A DNA stretch of 31,929 bases from Streptomyces sp. NRRL S-337 (GCF_000720175.1 NZ_JOIX01000083.1:1-31929); one strand, 5' to 3'; numbered from the stretch's first letter, positions 1 to 8,886 are shown. Numbers and translations are program-made. The notes: generated by a model from the sequence alone, not told the origin.

Positions 1-38
1 TTGTTCGTGGACGTAAAGCGACAGCAGTCCACGAACAA
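1..38. repeat. Perfect 12-bp inverted repeat at left edge
   Basis: TTGTTCGTGGAC at 1-12 is repeated in inverted form at 27-38, leaving a 14-nt loop. It lies in the non-coding stretch left of the DUF4233 gene, where ndk would be expected next on the minus strand. It could be a terminator-like hairpin, an operator, or the end of a dispersed extragenic element; the sequence does not decide. Confidence 0.6.
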
Positions 39-80
39 GGCCCCGGAGGCCCGTCACCGCACCCACCACAAACCCAGCCC

Positions 81-192
81 GCCGCAGGCGCAACGGCGAA
101 CAACACCCGCGGCGGGACGGCGAGCTACGTGCGGGGCGCCGCAAAGCGCAACGGCGAGCAACCCCGACGGCGGGACAGCCAGGTACGTGGGG
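81..192. repeat. Two imperfect direct copies of a ~55-bp unit
   Basis: Copy one (81-136) and copy two (138-192) share a core of GCGCAACGGCG followed by A/G-CAAC, a GGCGGGAC block and a TACGTG block, in the same order with a period of about 57 bp. Both lie outside any gene. The rest of 1-195 shows no convincing coding sequence. The unit resembles dispersed Streptomyces extragenic repeats, but only the local duplication is visible here. Confidence 0.55.
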
Positions 193-195
193 AAA

Positions 196-528
196 TCAGG
201 CAGCGGCAGCGGCAGCGGCCTTCGCCGCGTCCACCTTGCGGCCGAAGTGGACCGAGGCCCACCACAGGGCGGCGAAGACGGCGCCGAGGAAGAACATCGT
301 GGGGATGACGAAGCCGCTGGCGATGAGGGCGATCTGGAGGGCCCAGCCGAGCTGGACGCCGCCGGGGCGGGTCAGCATGCCGCACAGCAGGAGGCTGAGC
401 AGCATCGCGATGCCGCTGACCGTCCAGATCGTGGCCGTCGGGATGTCCGTCAGCTGCATCGCGACCAGGCCGGCGAAGCCGATCACGAAGAATTCGCCTA
501 TCAGAGTGCCCGCGCAGAGCGTGCGCAT
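196..528 (-). CDS. DUF4233 small integral membrane protein
   Basis: This 110-residue protein of unknown function belongs to the DUF4233 family, which in actinobacteria sits directly between folC and ndk (Rv2446c in M. tuberculosis). The sequence is strongly hydrophobic, with about four membrane segments (roughly residues 8-25, 33-52, 58-75 and 75-95), then a short basic stretch and a run of alanines at the C terminus that comes from a GGCAGC-type repeat near the stop. The ATG lies only 2 bp after the folC stop and has an AAGGAA ribosome site inside the end of folC, so the two are almost certainly co-transcribed and perhaps translationally coupled. No catalytic motif is visible. The family call rests on position and length as well as sequence. 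Confidence 0.85.
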   Translation of the reverse strand: MRTLCAGTLIGEFFVIGFAGLVAMQLTDIPTATIWTVSGIAMLLSLLLCGMLTRPGGVQLGWALQIALIASGFVIPTMFFLGAVFAALWWASVHFGRKVDAAKAAAAAAA

Positions 529-530
529 GG

Positions 531-2045
531 TCAGTTCCTTCCCAGCAGCAGTCGGGCCTCGCCGACCGTGATCACCGAGCCCACCACCAGCACGCCCGCA
601 CCGGAGAACTCGCCCTCTTCCTCCGCGAGGGTGATCGCCGCCTCCAGGGCGTCGTCGAGCCGCGGTTCGACCTGGACCCGCTCGGCGCCGAAGACCTCCA
701 CCGCGACGGCCGCAAGCTCGTCCGGATCCATCGCACGATGGCTGGAATTACGCGTCACCACGACCTCGGCGAAGATCGGCTCGAACGCCTCCAGGACTCC
801 GCGGACGTCCTTGTCGTCGCTGGTGCCGACGACGCCGATCAGCCGGCTGAAGCCGAACGCCTCGGTGACCGCCTCGGCCGCGGCCCGGGCGCCGGCGGGG
901 TTGTGCGCGGCGTCCAGCACGACCGTCGGGCTGCGGCGGACGACCTCCATCCGGCCCGGCGAGGCGACCGCGGCGAACGCGGAGCGGATGGTGTCGATGT
1001 CGAGCGTGCGGGCGTGGTCCGAGCCCACACCGAAGAACGCCTCGACCGCGGCGAGCGCCACCGCGGCGTTGTGCGCCTGGTGGGCGCCGTACAGCGGGAG
1101 GAAGATCTCCGGGTACTCGCCGCCCAGGCCGCGCAGCGTCAGCATCTGCCCGCCGACCGCGACCTCACGGGAGAGCACCCCGAACTCCATGCCCTCACGG
1201 GCGACCGTGGCGTCCACCTCGACCGCGCGCTTGAGCATCACCGACGCCGCGTCGACCGGCTGCTGGGCCAGCACGACCGTGGCGTCCTTCTTGATGATCC
1301 CGGACTTCTCGCCGGCGATCTGCTCGGGCGTCTCGCCGAGGCGGTCGGTGTGGTCGAGGGAGATGGGGGTGATCACGGCGACGTCGCCGTCGATCACGTT
1401 CGTCGCGTCCCAGGTGCCGCCCATGCCGACCTCGACGACCGCGACGTCCACCGGGGCGTCCGCGAAGGCGGCGAAGGCCATGGCCGTCAGCACCTCGAAG
1501 AACGACAGGCGGTACTCCTGCTGGCCGTCGATCATCTCCAGGTAGGGCGCGAGGTCCCGGTACGTCTCGATGAAGCGCTCGGCGGAGATCGGGCTGCCGT
1601 CCAGGCTGATCCGCTCGGTGATCGACTGGACGTGCGGGCTGGTGTACCGGCCGGTGCGCAGGTCGAAGGCGCCCAGCAGCGCCTCGATCATGCGGGCGGT
1701 GCTGGTCTTGCCGTTCGTGCCGGTGATGTGGATGGACGGGTACGCCCGCTGGGGCGAGCCCAGGACGTCCAGCAACGCCACGATCCGCTTCACCGACGGG
1801 TCGAGCTTGGTCTCGCCCCAGCGGCCCGCCAGCTCCTCCTCGACGGCCCGCAGCGCGCGGTCGACCTCGGGATCGGCCGGCCGGGCGGGGATCGGGTCCC
1901 CCTGCGGCGGTCCCGCCTGGGCGCGCAAGGTCCGGCTGCCGGCCTCGATCACCGCCAGGTCGGGGTCTCTGTCGGTCTCCGCCTCGACCAGGCCGTCGAA
2001 GGCGTCGGTCGGGTCGGGGTCGTCGTTTCGGGGGCGCTCACTCAC
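531..2045 (-). CDS. folC: Dihydrofolate synthase / folylpolyglutamate synthase
   Basis: FolC joins glutamate to dihydropteroate and adds further glutamates to folates in the cytoplasm, using ATP. The 504-residue product has the family P-loop ITGTNGKTS at about residues 107-115, the YTSPHV segment of the Mur-ligase-like core shortly after, and a C-terminal Mur-ligase-type domain containing the VLDAAHNPAG signature. The first ~60 residues (acidic and proline-rich, with DDPDPTD) precede the conserved fold and are typical of longer actinobacterial forms. The GTG at 2045 is chosen because the Streptomyces-type N terminus MSERPRNDD begins there; the open frame continues upstream without family similarity. 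It precedes the DUF4233 gene as the first member of a likely two-gene unit. In related genomes valS lies directly upstream; here a PBP/GT pair intervenes. Confidence 0.95.
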   Translation of the reverse strand: MSERPRNDDPDPTDAFDGLVEAETDRDPDLAVIEAGSRTLRAQAGPPQGDPIPARPADPEVDRALRAVEEELAGRWGETKLDPSVKRIVALLDVLGSPQRAYPSIHITGTNGKTSTARMIEALLGAFDLRTGRYTSPHVQSITERISLDGSPISAERFIETYRDLAPYLEMIDGQQEYRLSFFEVLTAMAFAAFADAPVDVAVVEVGMGGTWDATNVIDGDVAVITPISLDHTDRLGETPEQIAGEKSGIIKKDATVVLAQQPVDAASVMLKRAVEVDATVAREGMEFGVLSREVAVGGQMLTLRGLGGEYPEIFLPLYGAHQAHNAAVALAAVEAFFGVGSDHARTLDIDTIRSAFAAVASPGRMEVVRRSPTVVLDAAHNPAGARAAAEAVTEAFGFSRLIGVVGTSDDKDVRGVLEAFEPIFAEVVVTRNSSHRAMDPDELAAVAVEVFGAERVQVEPRLDDALEAAITLAEEEGEFSGAGVLVVGSVITVGEARLLLGRN

Positions 2046-2134
2046 GACGACAAGTCTACGAGGCACCTGTGACAGCGCCGCGCTGCGTCGCCCCCGCCCG
2101 CCGCGCGCCGCGCCGGCCCGCCGGGAAGTCCCCG

Positions 2135-3589
2135 CTAGCCCAGTGCCGCCTTCATCATCGCCCGCGCCACGGGGGCCGCCAGTCCGTTTCCGGAGACCTC
2201 GTTGCGGGCGGCGTGGCCGTCCTCGACCATCACGGCCACCGCCACCTGGTGCCCGTTGCCGTCCTCCGCGTACGAGACGAACCACGCGTAGGGCGTACCG
2301 CTGTTGTCGACGCCGTGCTGGGCGGTGCCGGTCTTGCCGCCGACGGTCAGTCCGCCGATCTTCGCGTTCGAGCCGGTGCCCTGGTCCACCACCGTCTGCA
2401 TCGCGGACCGCAGCTGGGCGGCAGTACGGCCCGACATGGTCCGGCCGCCGCGGTACGCCGCCGGCTCGTTCTGCTGGACGGTGTTGCCGCCGCCGTCGGT
2501 CAGCCGGTCGACCAGCTGCGGGCTCTTCAGCTCGCCCCCGTTGGCGATGGCCGAGGCGACCATCGCCATCTGGAGCGGGGTCGCCTGGTCGTTGAACTGG
2601 CCGATCCCCGAGAGCGCGGTCTGCGCCTGGTCCATGTCGTCCGGGTAGACGCTCTTGGCGGCGCGCACCGGGGTGTCCACCTTGCCGTCGTTGAAGCCGA
2701 ACTTCTCGGCCTGCGCCTTGACCTTGTCCTTGCCCAGGTCGACGGCCATCTTCGCGAACACGGTGTTGCAGGAGTACCGCAGAGCGGTGCGGATGGTCGC
2801 GTTCTTGCAGGGCGCGGCGGTGTTCTCGTTCTTCAGCGTGGTGCGGGTGTGCGGGAGGGTGTACGGGTCGGGGCTGTCGGTGTGCTCGTCGACCGAGGAG
2901 TACAGGCCGTTCTCCAGCGCGGCCGCGGCGACCACCAGCTTGAAGGTGGAGCCGGGCGGCAGCGGCTGCCGCAGCGCCCGGTTGACCTCGGGGTGATCCC
3001 CGTCGCCGGACATGCGCTGCCACGCCTTCTGGTCGGCGGCGGAGGACCCGGCGAACTTCCCCGGGTCGTACGACGGGGTGCTGACCATGCCGAGGATCCG
3101 CCCGGTGGCCGGGTCGAGGGCGACGGCCGCGCCCTTCTTGCCGTCCAGCGCCTGATAGCCGGCCTTCTGCACCTTGGCGTCGATGGTGGTGGCCACGTCG
3201 CCGCCCTTGGCCCGGGTGCGGGTCAGCGCGTCGGCGGGGCTCTGCAGGCGGCTGTCGGAGCCGTCGAGGAGGTCGCCGTAGAGGCTCTCCAGCTGGTTGC
3301 TGCCGAAGATCTGCGAGGTGAAGCCGGTCACCGGGGCGTAGAGCGGGCCGTCCTTGTAGGTGCGCTTGTACTTGAGGGTGGAGGAGGTGGCGGCGGAGCC
3401 GGTGACCGGCTCGCCGCCGACGAGGATGTTGCCCAGCGGCGCCGCGTACTTGCCGATGGTCACCCGCGGATTGTGCGAGTCCTCCTTGTAGTCACTGGCC
3501 TTCGCGCCCTGGATCCAGGTGGCCCAGCCCATCAGTGCGAGTATCAGGGCGAGGCAGAACACCGAGACCCGGCGCAGTGGCTTGTTCAT
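2135..3589 (-). CDS. Class B penicillin-binding protein (PbpA/FtsI-like transpeptidase)
   Basis: This is a membrane-anchored D,D-transpeptidase that cross-links peptidoglycan outside the membrane. The 484-residue protein has a short cytoplasmic start (MNKPLRRVS), one membrane anchor at about residues 9-27, a dimerisation-type region, and a complete transpeptidase domain: STFK with catalytic Ser214, SCN at 273-275 and KTGT from Lys419. Its length and layout match the small PbpA type rather than full-length FtsI. The ATG at 3589 has an AGGAG site 8 bp upstream; an in-frame extension of 30 residues has neither a site nor a plausible leader. It lies on the same strand as folC, 89 bp away, but belongs to a divergent pair with the membrane protein at 3885. 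It is not part of the usual ftsW-pbpA-kinase cluster, so it is probably an extra paralogue. Confidence 0.92.
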   Translation of the reverse strand: MNKPLRRVSVFCLALILALMGWATWIQGAKASDYKEDSHNPRVTIGKYAAPLGNILVGGEPVTGSAATSSTLKYKRTYKDGPLYAPVTGFTSQIFGSNQLESLYGDLLDGSDSRLQSPADALTRTRAKGGDVATTIDAKVQKAGYQALDGKKGAAVALDPATGRILGMVSTPSYDPGKFAGSSAADQKAWQRMSGDGDHPEVNRALRQPLPPGSTFKLVVAAAALENGLYSSVDEHTDSPDPYTLPHTRTTLKNENTAAPCKNATIRTALRYSCNTVFAKMAVDLGKDKVKAQAEKFGFNDGKVDTPVRAAKSVYPDDMDQAQTALSGIGQFNDQATPLQMAMVASAIANGGELKSPQLVDRLTDGGGNTVQQNEPAAYRGGRTMSGRTAAQLRSAMQTVVDQGTGSNAKIGGLTVGGKTGTAQHGVDNSGTPYAWFVSYAEDGNGHQVAVAVMVEDGHAARNEVSGNGLAAPVARAMMKAALG

Positions 3590-3648
3590 GGGGCGCGGCT
3601 CCTGGGACGGGGCGGGCGGTTTCCGCCGGACTCCGACAATCCGGCGCT

Positions 3649-3669
3649 CCGGCATCCGGCATCCGGCAT
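3649..3669. repeat. Three tandem CCGGCAT heptamers
   Basis: CCGGCAT occurs three times without interruption in the 295-bp divergent intergenic region between the PBP and the GT-like gene, followed by a degenerate fourth copy (TCCGG). It lies 60-80 bp upstream of the PBP start. No function can be assigned. Confidence 0.6.
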
Positions 3670-3693
3670 TCCGGTCCACCGTGCCTCGCCTTC

Positions 3694-3715
3694 ATGAGAA
3701 CGCGATGAGAACGGT
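3694..3715. promoter_or_regulatory. 11-bp direct repeat, possible response-regulator operator
   Basis: ATGAGAACG occurs at 3694-3702 and 3705-3713, exactly 11 bp apart. Read on the PBP strand this is GTTCTCAT-CGC followed by GTTCTCAT-GAA. Direct repeats of one helical turn with GTTC-type half-sites are characteristic of OmpR/PhoP-class response regulators. It lies about 105-125 bp before the PBP start and about 170 bp before the divergent gene. The repeat is seen; the regulator class is inferred. Confidence 0.4.
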
Positions 3716-3884
3716 CTTAACGGGCCGAATCGGCCGGACCTGCCCGGCCGGGACAACTTTCCGCCCCGCTTCGCCCTCTTCCACGGCGGGCTGTCCGGCT
3801 CCCCCGCACCCCAAAGGCGCCAGCACGGCCCACGGGAGCGCGCGACAGGACGACGGCGAACGGGAAAGCAGGAGCTGAACAGGC

Positions 3885-5087
3885 GTGCCGGCAATCAGTC
3901 AGCGGATGCATTTGGTGCTGCTCACCGCCTGGACCGCCCTGTGGTTCGCGGTCGTCGAACCGCACGGCGGCTTCTCCTGGCACTACCTGCGCACCGGCGG
4001 CGAGCTGATCTACCAGGGCACCGCGGGCGACGGCACCGGCGGACTCAACCTCTACGCGCACCACCCCGAGCTCCAGATGGGCCCGATCAGCTTCCTGACC
4101 GCCGGGCTGTTCAACCCGTTTCCCGAGGCCACCGGCCAGTTCCTCGCCGCGGCCCTGATGTCGCTGCTCGGCCTGGTCATAGTGGTCCTGGCCGGGCGCA
4201 GCGCGGCCCACCACTTCCTGGGCACCGGCACCAACCACCAGCGGCTGCGGCAGCGCGTCCTGATCGCCGGGCTGGCCTTCATCCCGATGTGGATCGAGGT
4301 CGCGGTCCGCTTCGGGCACCTCGACGACGTCCTCGCCCTGTTCTTTACCGCCCTCGCGGTACGCGCCGTCACCCGCGGCGACGCCGCCCTCACCGGCGCC
4401 TGCCTGGCCCTGGCGATGGATTCCAAGCCCACCGCCCTGGCCTTCGTCCCGCTGCTGCTCGCGCTGCCGCGGGAGAAGTGGCTGCGGGCCGGCCTGTGGT
4501 GCGCGGGCCTGGTGGCCGTCGCCTGGCTGCCGTTCTTCCTCGGCGACCCGCAGTCGTTCGCCGCGGCGAAGTTCGCCATCCCCAACCATCCGGCGTCCGC
4601 GCTGCGCTGGCTGGGCGTCGGCGACCCGGAGACCCCCGGCTGGGACCGCCCGGCACAGGCCGCCCTCGGGCTGACGCTGGGCGCGATCGCCGTCTGGCGG
4701 GGCCGCTGGGCGGCCGTGGTCCTGCTCGGCGCCAACGCCCGGATCGTCCTCGACCCCAGCGTCTACACGTACTACACGGCGTCGGTGCTGCTCGGCACCC
4801 TGCTGTGGGACGTGATCGGCCAGCGCCGCCTGGTCCCCTGGTGGAGCTGGCTCGCGCTGCTGATCCTCTACGGCAGCGTCTTCGCGATCCCCGACGACTC
4901 GGCCCGCGGGCTGATCCGCCTGGGCTTCGTGGCGGTCTCCACGGCGTATGTGCTGCTCTGGCCGGTCCGCGAACGGGGGCAGCGGGGACGGGGGCGGGGA
5001 CGCCGCAGGCCCCCCGCCCGTACGGACGAGGGGCCTGCGGCGGGGAACGGTGCTACACCTGGGGCAGAGCCGCCAGCTGCGCGGTGA
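3885..5087 (+). CDS. Multi-pass membrane protein, GT-C (GT87/DUF2029-like) glycosyltransferase candidate
   Basis: The 400-residue protein has about nine or ten hydrophobic segments, the first at residues 8-24. The stretch [13 protein letters not shown] at about 142-154, followed by a helix and the motif [17 protein letters not shown], resembles the polyprenyl-phosphate-mannose-dependent GT-C families (GT87), where a LALKPT-like motif follows a loop with acidic residues. If so, it would transfer sugars to an envelope acceptor outside the membrane. The GTG at 3885 has GGAG 10 bp upstream; an ATG at 3906 is the alternative. The last ~40 residues are a low-complexity Arg/Gly/Pro tail read through the valS terminator and into valS itself (35-bp tail-to-tail overlap). 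It is divergent from the PBP and may share a promoter region with it. The donor and acceptor cannot be told from sequence. Confidence 0.7.
   Translation: MPAISQRMHLVLLTAWTALWFAVVEPHGGFSWHYLRTGGELIYQGTAGDGTGGLNLYAHHPELQMGPISFLTAGLFNPFPEATGQFLAAALMSLLGLVIVVLAGRSAAHHFLGTGTNHQRLRQRVLIAGLAFIPMWIEVAVRFGHLDDVLALFFTALAVRAVTRGDAALTGACLALAMDSKPTALAFVPLLLALPREKWLRAGLWCAGLVAVAWLPFFLGDPQSFAAAKFAIPNHPASALRWLGVGDPETPGWDRPAQAALGLTLGAIAVWRGRWAAVVLLGANARIVLDPSVYTYYTASVLLGTLLWDVIGQRRLVPWWSWLALLILYGSVFAIPDDSARGLIRLGFVAVSTAYVLLWPVRERGQRGRGRGRRRPPARTDEGPAAGNGATPGAEPPAAR
5001..5042 (-). terminator. valS terminator hairpin, inside the 3' end of the GT-like gene
   Basis: CGCCGCAGGCCCC at 5001-5013 pairs perfectly with 5030-5042, with a loop that itself contains CCGTACGG. 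It begins 10 bp after the valS stop, so it is best read as the valS terminator, yet it lies wholly within the open frame of the convergent gene. Confidence 0.7.
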
Positions 5088-7674
5088 TCCGCTCGATGTC
5101 GGCCTCCGCGGTGCCCAGCCGGCCGCGGATCTTGTCCACGACCTTCTCGGGCGCCTTGGCGAGGAAGGCTTCGTTGCCGAGCTTGGCGGTGGCCTGCGCC
5201 CTCTCCTTCTCGGCGGCGGCCAGGTCCTTCGTCAGCCGCTTGCGCTCCGCCTCGACGTCGATGGCGCCGGACAGGTCGAGCGCGACCGTGGCGCCCGCGA
5301 CCGGCAGCGAGGCGGTGGCGTGGAAGCCGTCACCTGCCGGCTGCAGCCGCAGCAGCGCCCGCATCGCGGCCTCGTGCGGCGCCAGTGCCGTACCGGACAG
5401 CTCCAGCCGGGCCGGGACCTTCTGGCCGGGCTGCAGCCCCTGGTCGGAGCGGAACCGGCGGACCTCGGTGACGACCTGCTGAACGGTCTCGATCTCCTGC
5501 TCCGCGGCCGCGTCGCGGAAGCCCGAGTCCGAAGGCCACTCGGCGATGACGAGCGACTCACCGCCGGTCAGCGTCGTCCACAGCGTCTCGGTGACGAACG
5601 GGACGACCGGGTGCAGCAGCCGCAGCGTGACGTCCAGGACCTCGCCCAGGACCCGGCGCGACGCCTCGGCGGCCGGCCCGCCGGCCATGAAGGTGGTCTT
5701 GGACAGCTCGACGTACCAGTCGAAGACCTCGTCCCAGGCGAAGTGGAAGAGGGTGTCCGACAGCTTCGCGAACTGGTAGTCGTCGTAGTACGCGTCGACC
5801 TCGGCGACGACCGAGTTCAGCCGGGAGAGGATCCACCGGTCGGTCGCCGACAGCGCTTCCGCGGGCGGGAGTTCGCCCTCCACGGTCGCGCCGTTCATGA
5901 GCGCGAAGCGGGTGGCGTTCCAGATCTTGTTGGCGAAGTTGCGGGAGCCCTGGACCCAGTCCTCGCCGATCGGCACGTCGACACCCGGGTTGGCACCGCG
6001 GGCGAGGGTGAACCGGACGGCGTCCGATCCGTAGGCGTCCATCCAGTCCAGCGGGTTGACCGCGTTCCCGAACGACTTGGACATCTTCTTGCCGAACTGG
6101 TCACGGACCATGCCGTGCAAGGCGATGGTGTGGAACGGCGGGGTGCCGTCCATCGCGTACAGCCCGAACATCATCATCCGGGCGACCCAGAAGAACAGGA
6201 TGTCGTAGCCGGTGACCAGGACGGAGTTCGGGTAGAACTTCTCGACGCTCGGGGTCCGTTCGGGCCAGCCGAGCGTGGAGAACGGCCACAGGCCCGACGA
6301 GAACCAGGTGTCCAGGACGTCGGTGTCCTGGTGCCAGCCCGCACCGCTCGGCGGCTCCTCGTCCGGTCCGACGCAGACGACCTCGCCGTTCGGCCCGTAC
6401 CAGACCGGAATGCGGTGACCCCACCACAACTGTCGGGAAATGCACCAGTCGTGGAGGTTGTCCACCCAGCCGAAGTACCGCGACTCCATCTCCTTGGGGT
6501 GGATCGCGACCTTGCCGTCCCGGACCGCGTCCCCGGCCGCCTTCGCCAGCGGGCCGACCTTGACCCACCACTGCATCGACAGCCGCGGCTCGATGGTCGT
6601 CTTACAGCGCGAGCAGTGCCCGACGGAGTGGGTGTACGGGCGCTTCTCGGCGACGATCCGGCCGTCCGCGCGCAGCGCGCCGACGATCGCGGAGCGGGCC
6701 TCGAAGCGGTCCAGGCCCTGGAACGGGCCGTGCGCCGTGATGACGCCCCGCTCGTCGAGGACGGCCAGGTTGGCGAGGTCGTGCCGCCGTCCGATCTCGA
6801 AGTCGTTCGGGTCGTGCGCCGGGGTGACCTTGACGGCGCCGGTGCCGAACTCCGGGTCGACGTGCTCGTCCGCGACGACCGGGATGCGACGACCGGTCAG
6901 CGGCAACTCGATCTCGGTGCCGACGAGATGGGCGTACCGCTCGTCGTCGGGGTGGACGGCGACCGCGGTGTCACCGAGCATCGTCTCGGCGCGGGTGGTG
7001 GCGACGACGATCGACGCGTCACCCTCCCCGTACCGGATCGACACCAGCTCGCCGTCGTCGTCCTGGTACTCCACCTCGATGTCCGAGATGGCGGTCAGAC
7101 AGCGCGGGCACCAGTTGATGATGCGCTCGGCGCGGTAGATCAGCTCGTCGTCGTAGAGCCGCTTGAAGATCGTCTGAACGGCCTTGGACAGCCCTTCGTC
7201 CATCGTGAACCGCTCGCGCGACCAGGCGACGCCGTCACCGAGCCGCCGCATCTGCCCCGAGATCTGGCCGCCGGACTCGTTCTTCCACTGCCAGACGCGC
7301 TCGACGAACGCCTCCCGGCCGAGGTCGTGCCGCGAGACGCCTTCCTTGGCGAGCTCGCGCTCGACGACGTTCTGGGTGGCGATACCGGCGTGGTCCATGC
7401 CCGGCTGCCACAGCGTCTCGTAGCCCTGCATCCGCTTGCGGCGGGTGAGGGCGTCGATCAGCGTGTGCTCGAAGGCGTGGCCCAGGTGGAGGCTGCCGGT
7501 GACGTTCGGCGGCGGGATGACGATCGTGTACGGCGGCTTGTCGCTCTTCTCGTCGGCCTCGAAGTAACCCCGCTCTACCCAGCGCTCGTACAGCGGCCCC
7601 TCTACATCGGCCGGCGTGTACTGAGTCGGCAGTTCGGGGGCGCTGTGGTTGCTCTGCTGAGTGTTCTCGGTCAC
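5053..7674 (-). CDS. valS: Valine--tRNA ligase
   Basis: ValRS charges tRNA-Val using ATP and edits mischarged threonine. The 873-residue product has the class I signature [13 protein letters not shown] with HLGH at 63-66, a CP1 editing domain in the middle, the KMSKS loop at about residue 530 ([10 protein letters not shown]), and a C-terminal coiled-coil arm rich in Lys/Glu/Ala that ends at the stop. The GTG at 7674 gives MTENTQQ, the usual Streptomyces start; the frame stays open upstream (an ATG at 7698 and others) but without similarity, and no strong ribosome site is visible for any start. No T-box is apparent in the leader. Its downstream neighbour in related actinobacteria is folC; here a convergent gene overlaps its last 35 bp. 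Confidence 0.96.
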   Translation of the reverse strand: MTENTQQSNHSAPELPTQYTPADVEGPLYERWVERGYFEADEKSDKPPYTIVIPPPNVTGSLHLGHAFEHTLIDALTRRKRMQGYETLWQPGMDHAGIATQNVVERELAKEGVSRHDLGREAFVERVWQWKNESGGQISGQMRRLGDGVAWSRERFTMDEGLSKAVQTIFKRLYDDELIYRAERIINWCPRCLTAISDIEVEYQDDDGELVSIRYGEGDASIVVATTRAETMLGDTAVAVHPDDERYAHLVGTEIELPLTGRRIPVVADEHVDPEFGTGAVKVTPAHDPNDFEIGRRHDLANLAVLDERGVITAHGPFQGLDRFEARSAIVGALRADGRIVAEKRPYTHSVGHCSRCKTTIEPRLSMQWWVKVGPLAKAAGDAVRDGKVAIHPKEMESRYFGWVDNLHDWCISRQLWWGHRIPVWYGPNGEVVCVGPDEEPPSGAGWHQDTDVLDTWFSSGLWPFSTLGWPERTPSVEKFYPNSVLVTGYDILFFWVARMMMFGLYAMDGTPPFHTIALHGMVRDQFGKKMSKSFGNAVNPLDWMDAYGSDAVRFTLARGANPGVDVPIGEDWVQGSRNFANKIWNATRFALMNGATVEGELPPAEALSATDRWILSRLNSVVAEVDAYYDDYQFAKLSDTLFHFAWDEVFDWYVELSKTTFMAGGPAAEASRRVLGEVLDVTLRLLHPVVPFVTETLWTTLTGGESLVIAEWPSDSGFRDAAAEQEIETVQQVVTEVRRFRSDQGLQPGQKVPARLELSGTALAPHEAAMRALLRLQPAGDGFHATASLPVAGATVALDLSGAIDVEAERKRLTKDLAAAEKERAQATAKLGNEAFLAKAPEKVVDKIRGRLGTAEADIERITAQLAALPQV

Positions 7675-7802
7675 GACGGACAGTGTACGGGCGCCCATGT
7701 AGCAGCTTCGAATCGGTTTCGCCCCCGGGGCACCGGCTGTCGGCGGCGTCGTACAGGATGTCGGCAGCGCATAAACACCGCAGAACTTCACACGCAGAAT
7801 TT

Positions 7803-7818
7803 CAACTGTCTTCAGTTG
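7803..7818 (+). promoter_or_regulatory. CAACTG-tctt-CAGTTG inverted repeat before the 7838 gene
   Basis: A perfect 6-bp inverted repeat with a 4-nt spacer sits just upstream of the GAGGGGAA ribosome site (7823-7830) of the Pro/Gln-rich membrane protein gene. The flanking sequence is clearly more A/T-rich than its surroundings. It could be an operator or a small leader hairpin limiting ribosome access. Confidence 0.35.
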
Positions 7819-7837
7819 TCACGAGGGGAACCGCTCC

Positions 7838-8776
7838 ATGAGCTTCAACCAGCCGCCTCCCGGCCCGTACGGGCAGCCCCAGCAGCCCGGCCCGTACGGC
7901 CAGCCGCAGCAGCCGCCGGCCCCCCAGCCCGGTTACGGCTATCCGCAGCAGGGCGGCCAGGTGCCTCCGCAGCAGGGCTACGGCTATCCGCAGCAGGCCC
8001 CTCAGCAGGGCTACGGCTACCCCCAGCAGCCCGCCCAGCCCGCCTACGGCCAGCAGCCCCCGTACGGCGGCCAGCAGACCCCCTACGGCGTCATCCCCCA
8101 GGGCCCCGAGGAGTCCGGCGGCAGCGGCAAGAAGATCGGCCTGATCATCGGCGCCGTCGCCGTCGTCGCCGCCATCGGCGTCGGCGCGTACTTCGTCTTC
8201 GGCTCGGGCGGGGACGTGAAGCCTTACACGATCTCGATGCCGGAGAAGCTGCTGAACGGGCAGTTCTCGAAGGCGGAGACCCCTGGTGCCGGGGGCACCG
8301 AGGACCTCGCCAACGACAAGGAAGCCAAGGCGATGGGCATCACCAACGCCAAGGGGGTCGGGGGCAGCTACAAGGCCGACGGCGGGCTGACCATGAGCCT
8401 GCACGGCGTCTACGGCGAGATCGCCGACCCCGAGGGCACGGTGAGCCAGATGTTCGCCAAGGTCGACGAGAACCAGAAGAAGACCATGGGGAACGCCAAG
8501 GTCGAGGACGTAACTTCAACGACCGAGTACTCCCCCGATGACTTCGACGGTGCCGTGATGAAGTGCCGGACGCAGAAGTTCACCGTGTCGCAGAGCGGCA
8601 TGTCCGTGCCCGTCACCGTCTCCACCTGCATCTGGGGCGACAACAGCGCCATCGGCGCCGTCACGATGGCCGCCGCCCCCTCCGCCTCCGGCGGCACCAC
8701 CGCCACCACCCCCGGCGCCGAGGAACTCTCCGAGAAGACCGCCAAGATCCGCAACGAGGTCCGCAAGGAGAAGTAG
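7838..8776 (+). CDS. Pro/Gln/Gly/Tyr-rich single-pass membrane protein of unknown function
   Basis: The 312-residue protein has a low-complexity N-terminal arm (residues 1-90) rich in P, Q, G and Y, with three exact GYGYPQQ repeats at about 32-38, 47-53 and 58-64. A short GGSGKK stop-transfer-like stretch leads to one membrane helix at about 100-121. The remaining ~190 residues should lie outside the cell. This domain has two cysteines about 20 residues apart (in MKCRTQ and STCIWG), which could form a disulfide, and a Lys/Glu-rich C terminus. Such PQG-arm membrane proteins are common in Streptomyces, and a gene of this type occupies the same place between valS and clpX in S. coelicolor (from memory). 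The ATG has a GAGGGGAA site. It is convergent with clpX and shares its terminator. No enzymatic motif is seen. Confidence 0.88.
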   Translation: MSFNQPPPGPYGQPQQPGPYGQPQQPPAPQPGYGYPQQGGQVPPQQGYGYPQQAPQQGYGYPQQPAQPAYGQQPPYGGQQTPYGVIPQGPEESGGSGKKIGLIIGAVAVVAAIGVGAYFVFGSGGDVKPYTISMPEKLLNGQFSKAETPGAGGTEDLANDKEAKAMGITNAKGVGGSYKADGGLTMSLHGVYGEIADPEGTVSQMFAKVDENQKKTMGNAKVEDVTSTTEYSPDDFDGAVMKCRTQKFTVSQSGMSVPVTVSTCIWGDNSAIGAVTMAAAPSASGGTTATTPGAEELSEKTAKIRNEVRKEK

Positions 8777-8826
8777 CCGCCCCGTACGCCGTCTGTGGGG
8801 GACGGCGGCACGGACCCGTTACACAG

Positions 8827-8866
8827 GAGAGCCGCCCGGCAGCGAGCAAGCTGCCGGGCGGCTCTC
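8827..8866. terminator. Bidirectional terminator between the 7838 gene and clpX
   Basis: A perfect stem of at least 16 bp, beginning GAGAGCCGCCCGGCAG at 8827-8842 and completed at 8851-8866, has a short loop. It lies between two convergent genes, 50 bp after one stop and 20 bp after the other. Confidence 0.85.
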
Positions 8867-8886
8867 GTACGTCTGGTGGGCGCGGG

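Noticed and set aside
1..1545. 514-codon plus-strand frame over DUF4233 and folC
   Set aside because: Ser/Thr/Ala-rich shadow with no domain; minus strand has FolC motifs.
3590..3679. N-terminal extension of the PBP (start at 3679)
   Set aside because: Proline/arginine-rich with no ribosome site; ATG 3589 has AGGAG and is followed directly by the membrane anchor.
2069..3697. 542-codon plus-strand frame opposite the PBP
   Set aside because: Shadow frame; the minus strand carries all three transpeptidase motifs.
7675..7837. T-box or other riboswitch ahead of valS
   Set aside because: No T-box sequence, specifier arm or antiterminator could be found in the short leader.
4948..8541. 1197-codon open frame on the plus strand over valS
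   Set aside because: It is an antisense shadow of valS, highly charged and without family motifs; the minus strand has HIGH and KMSKS.
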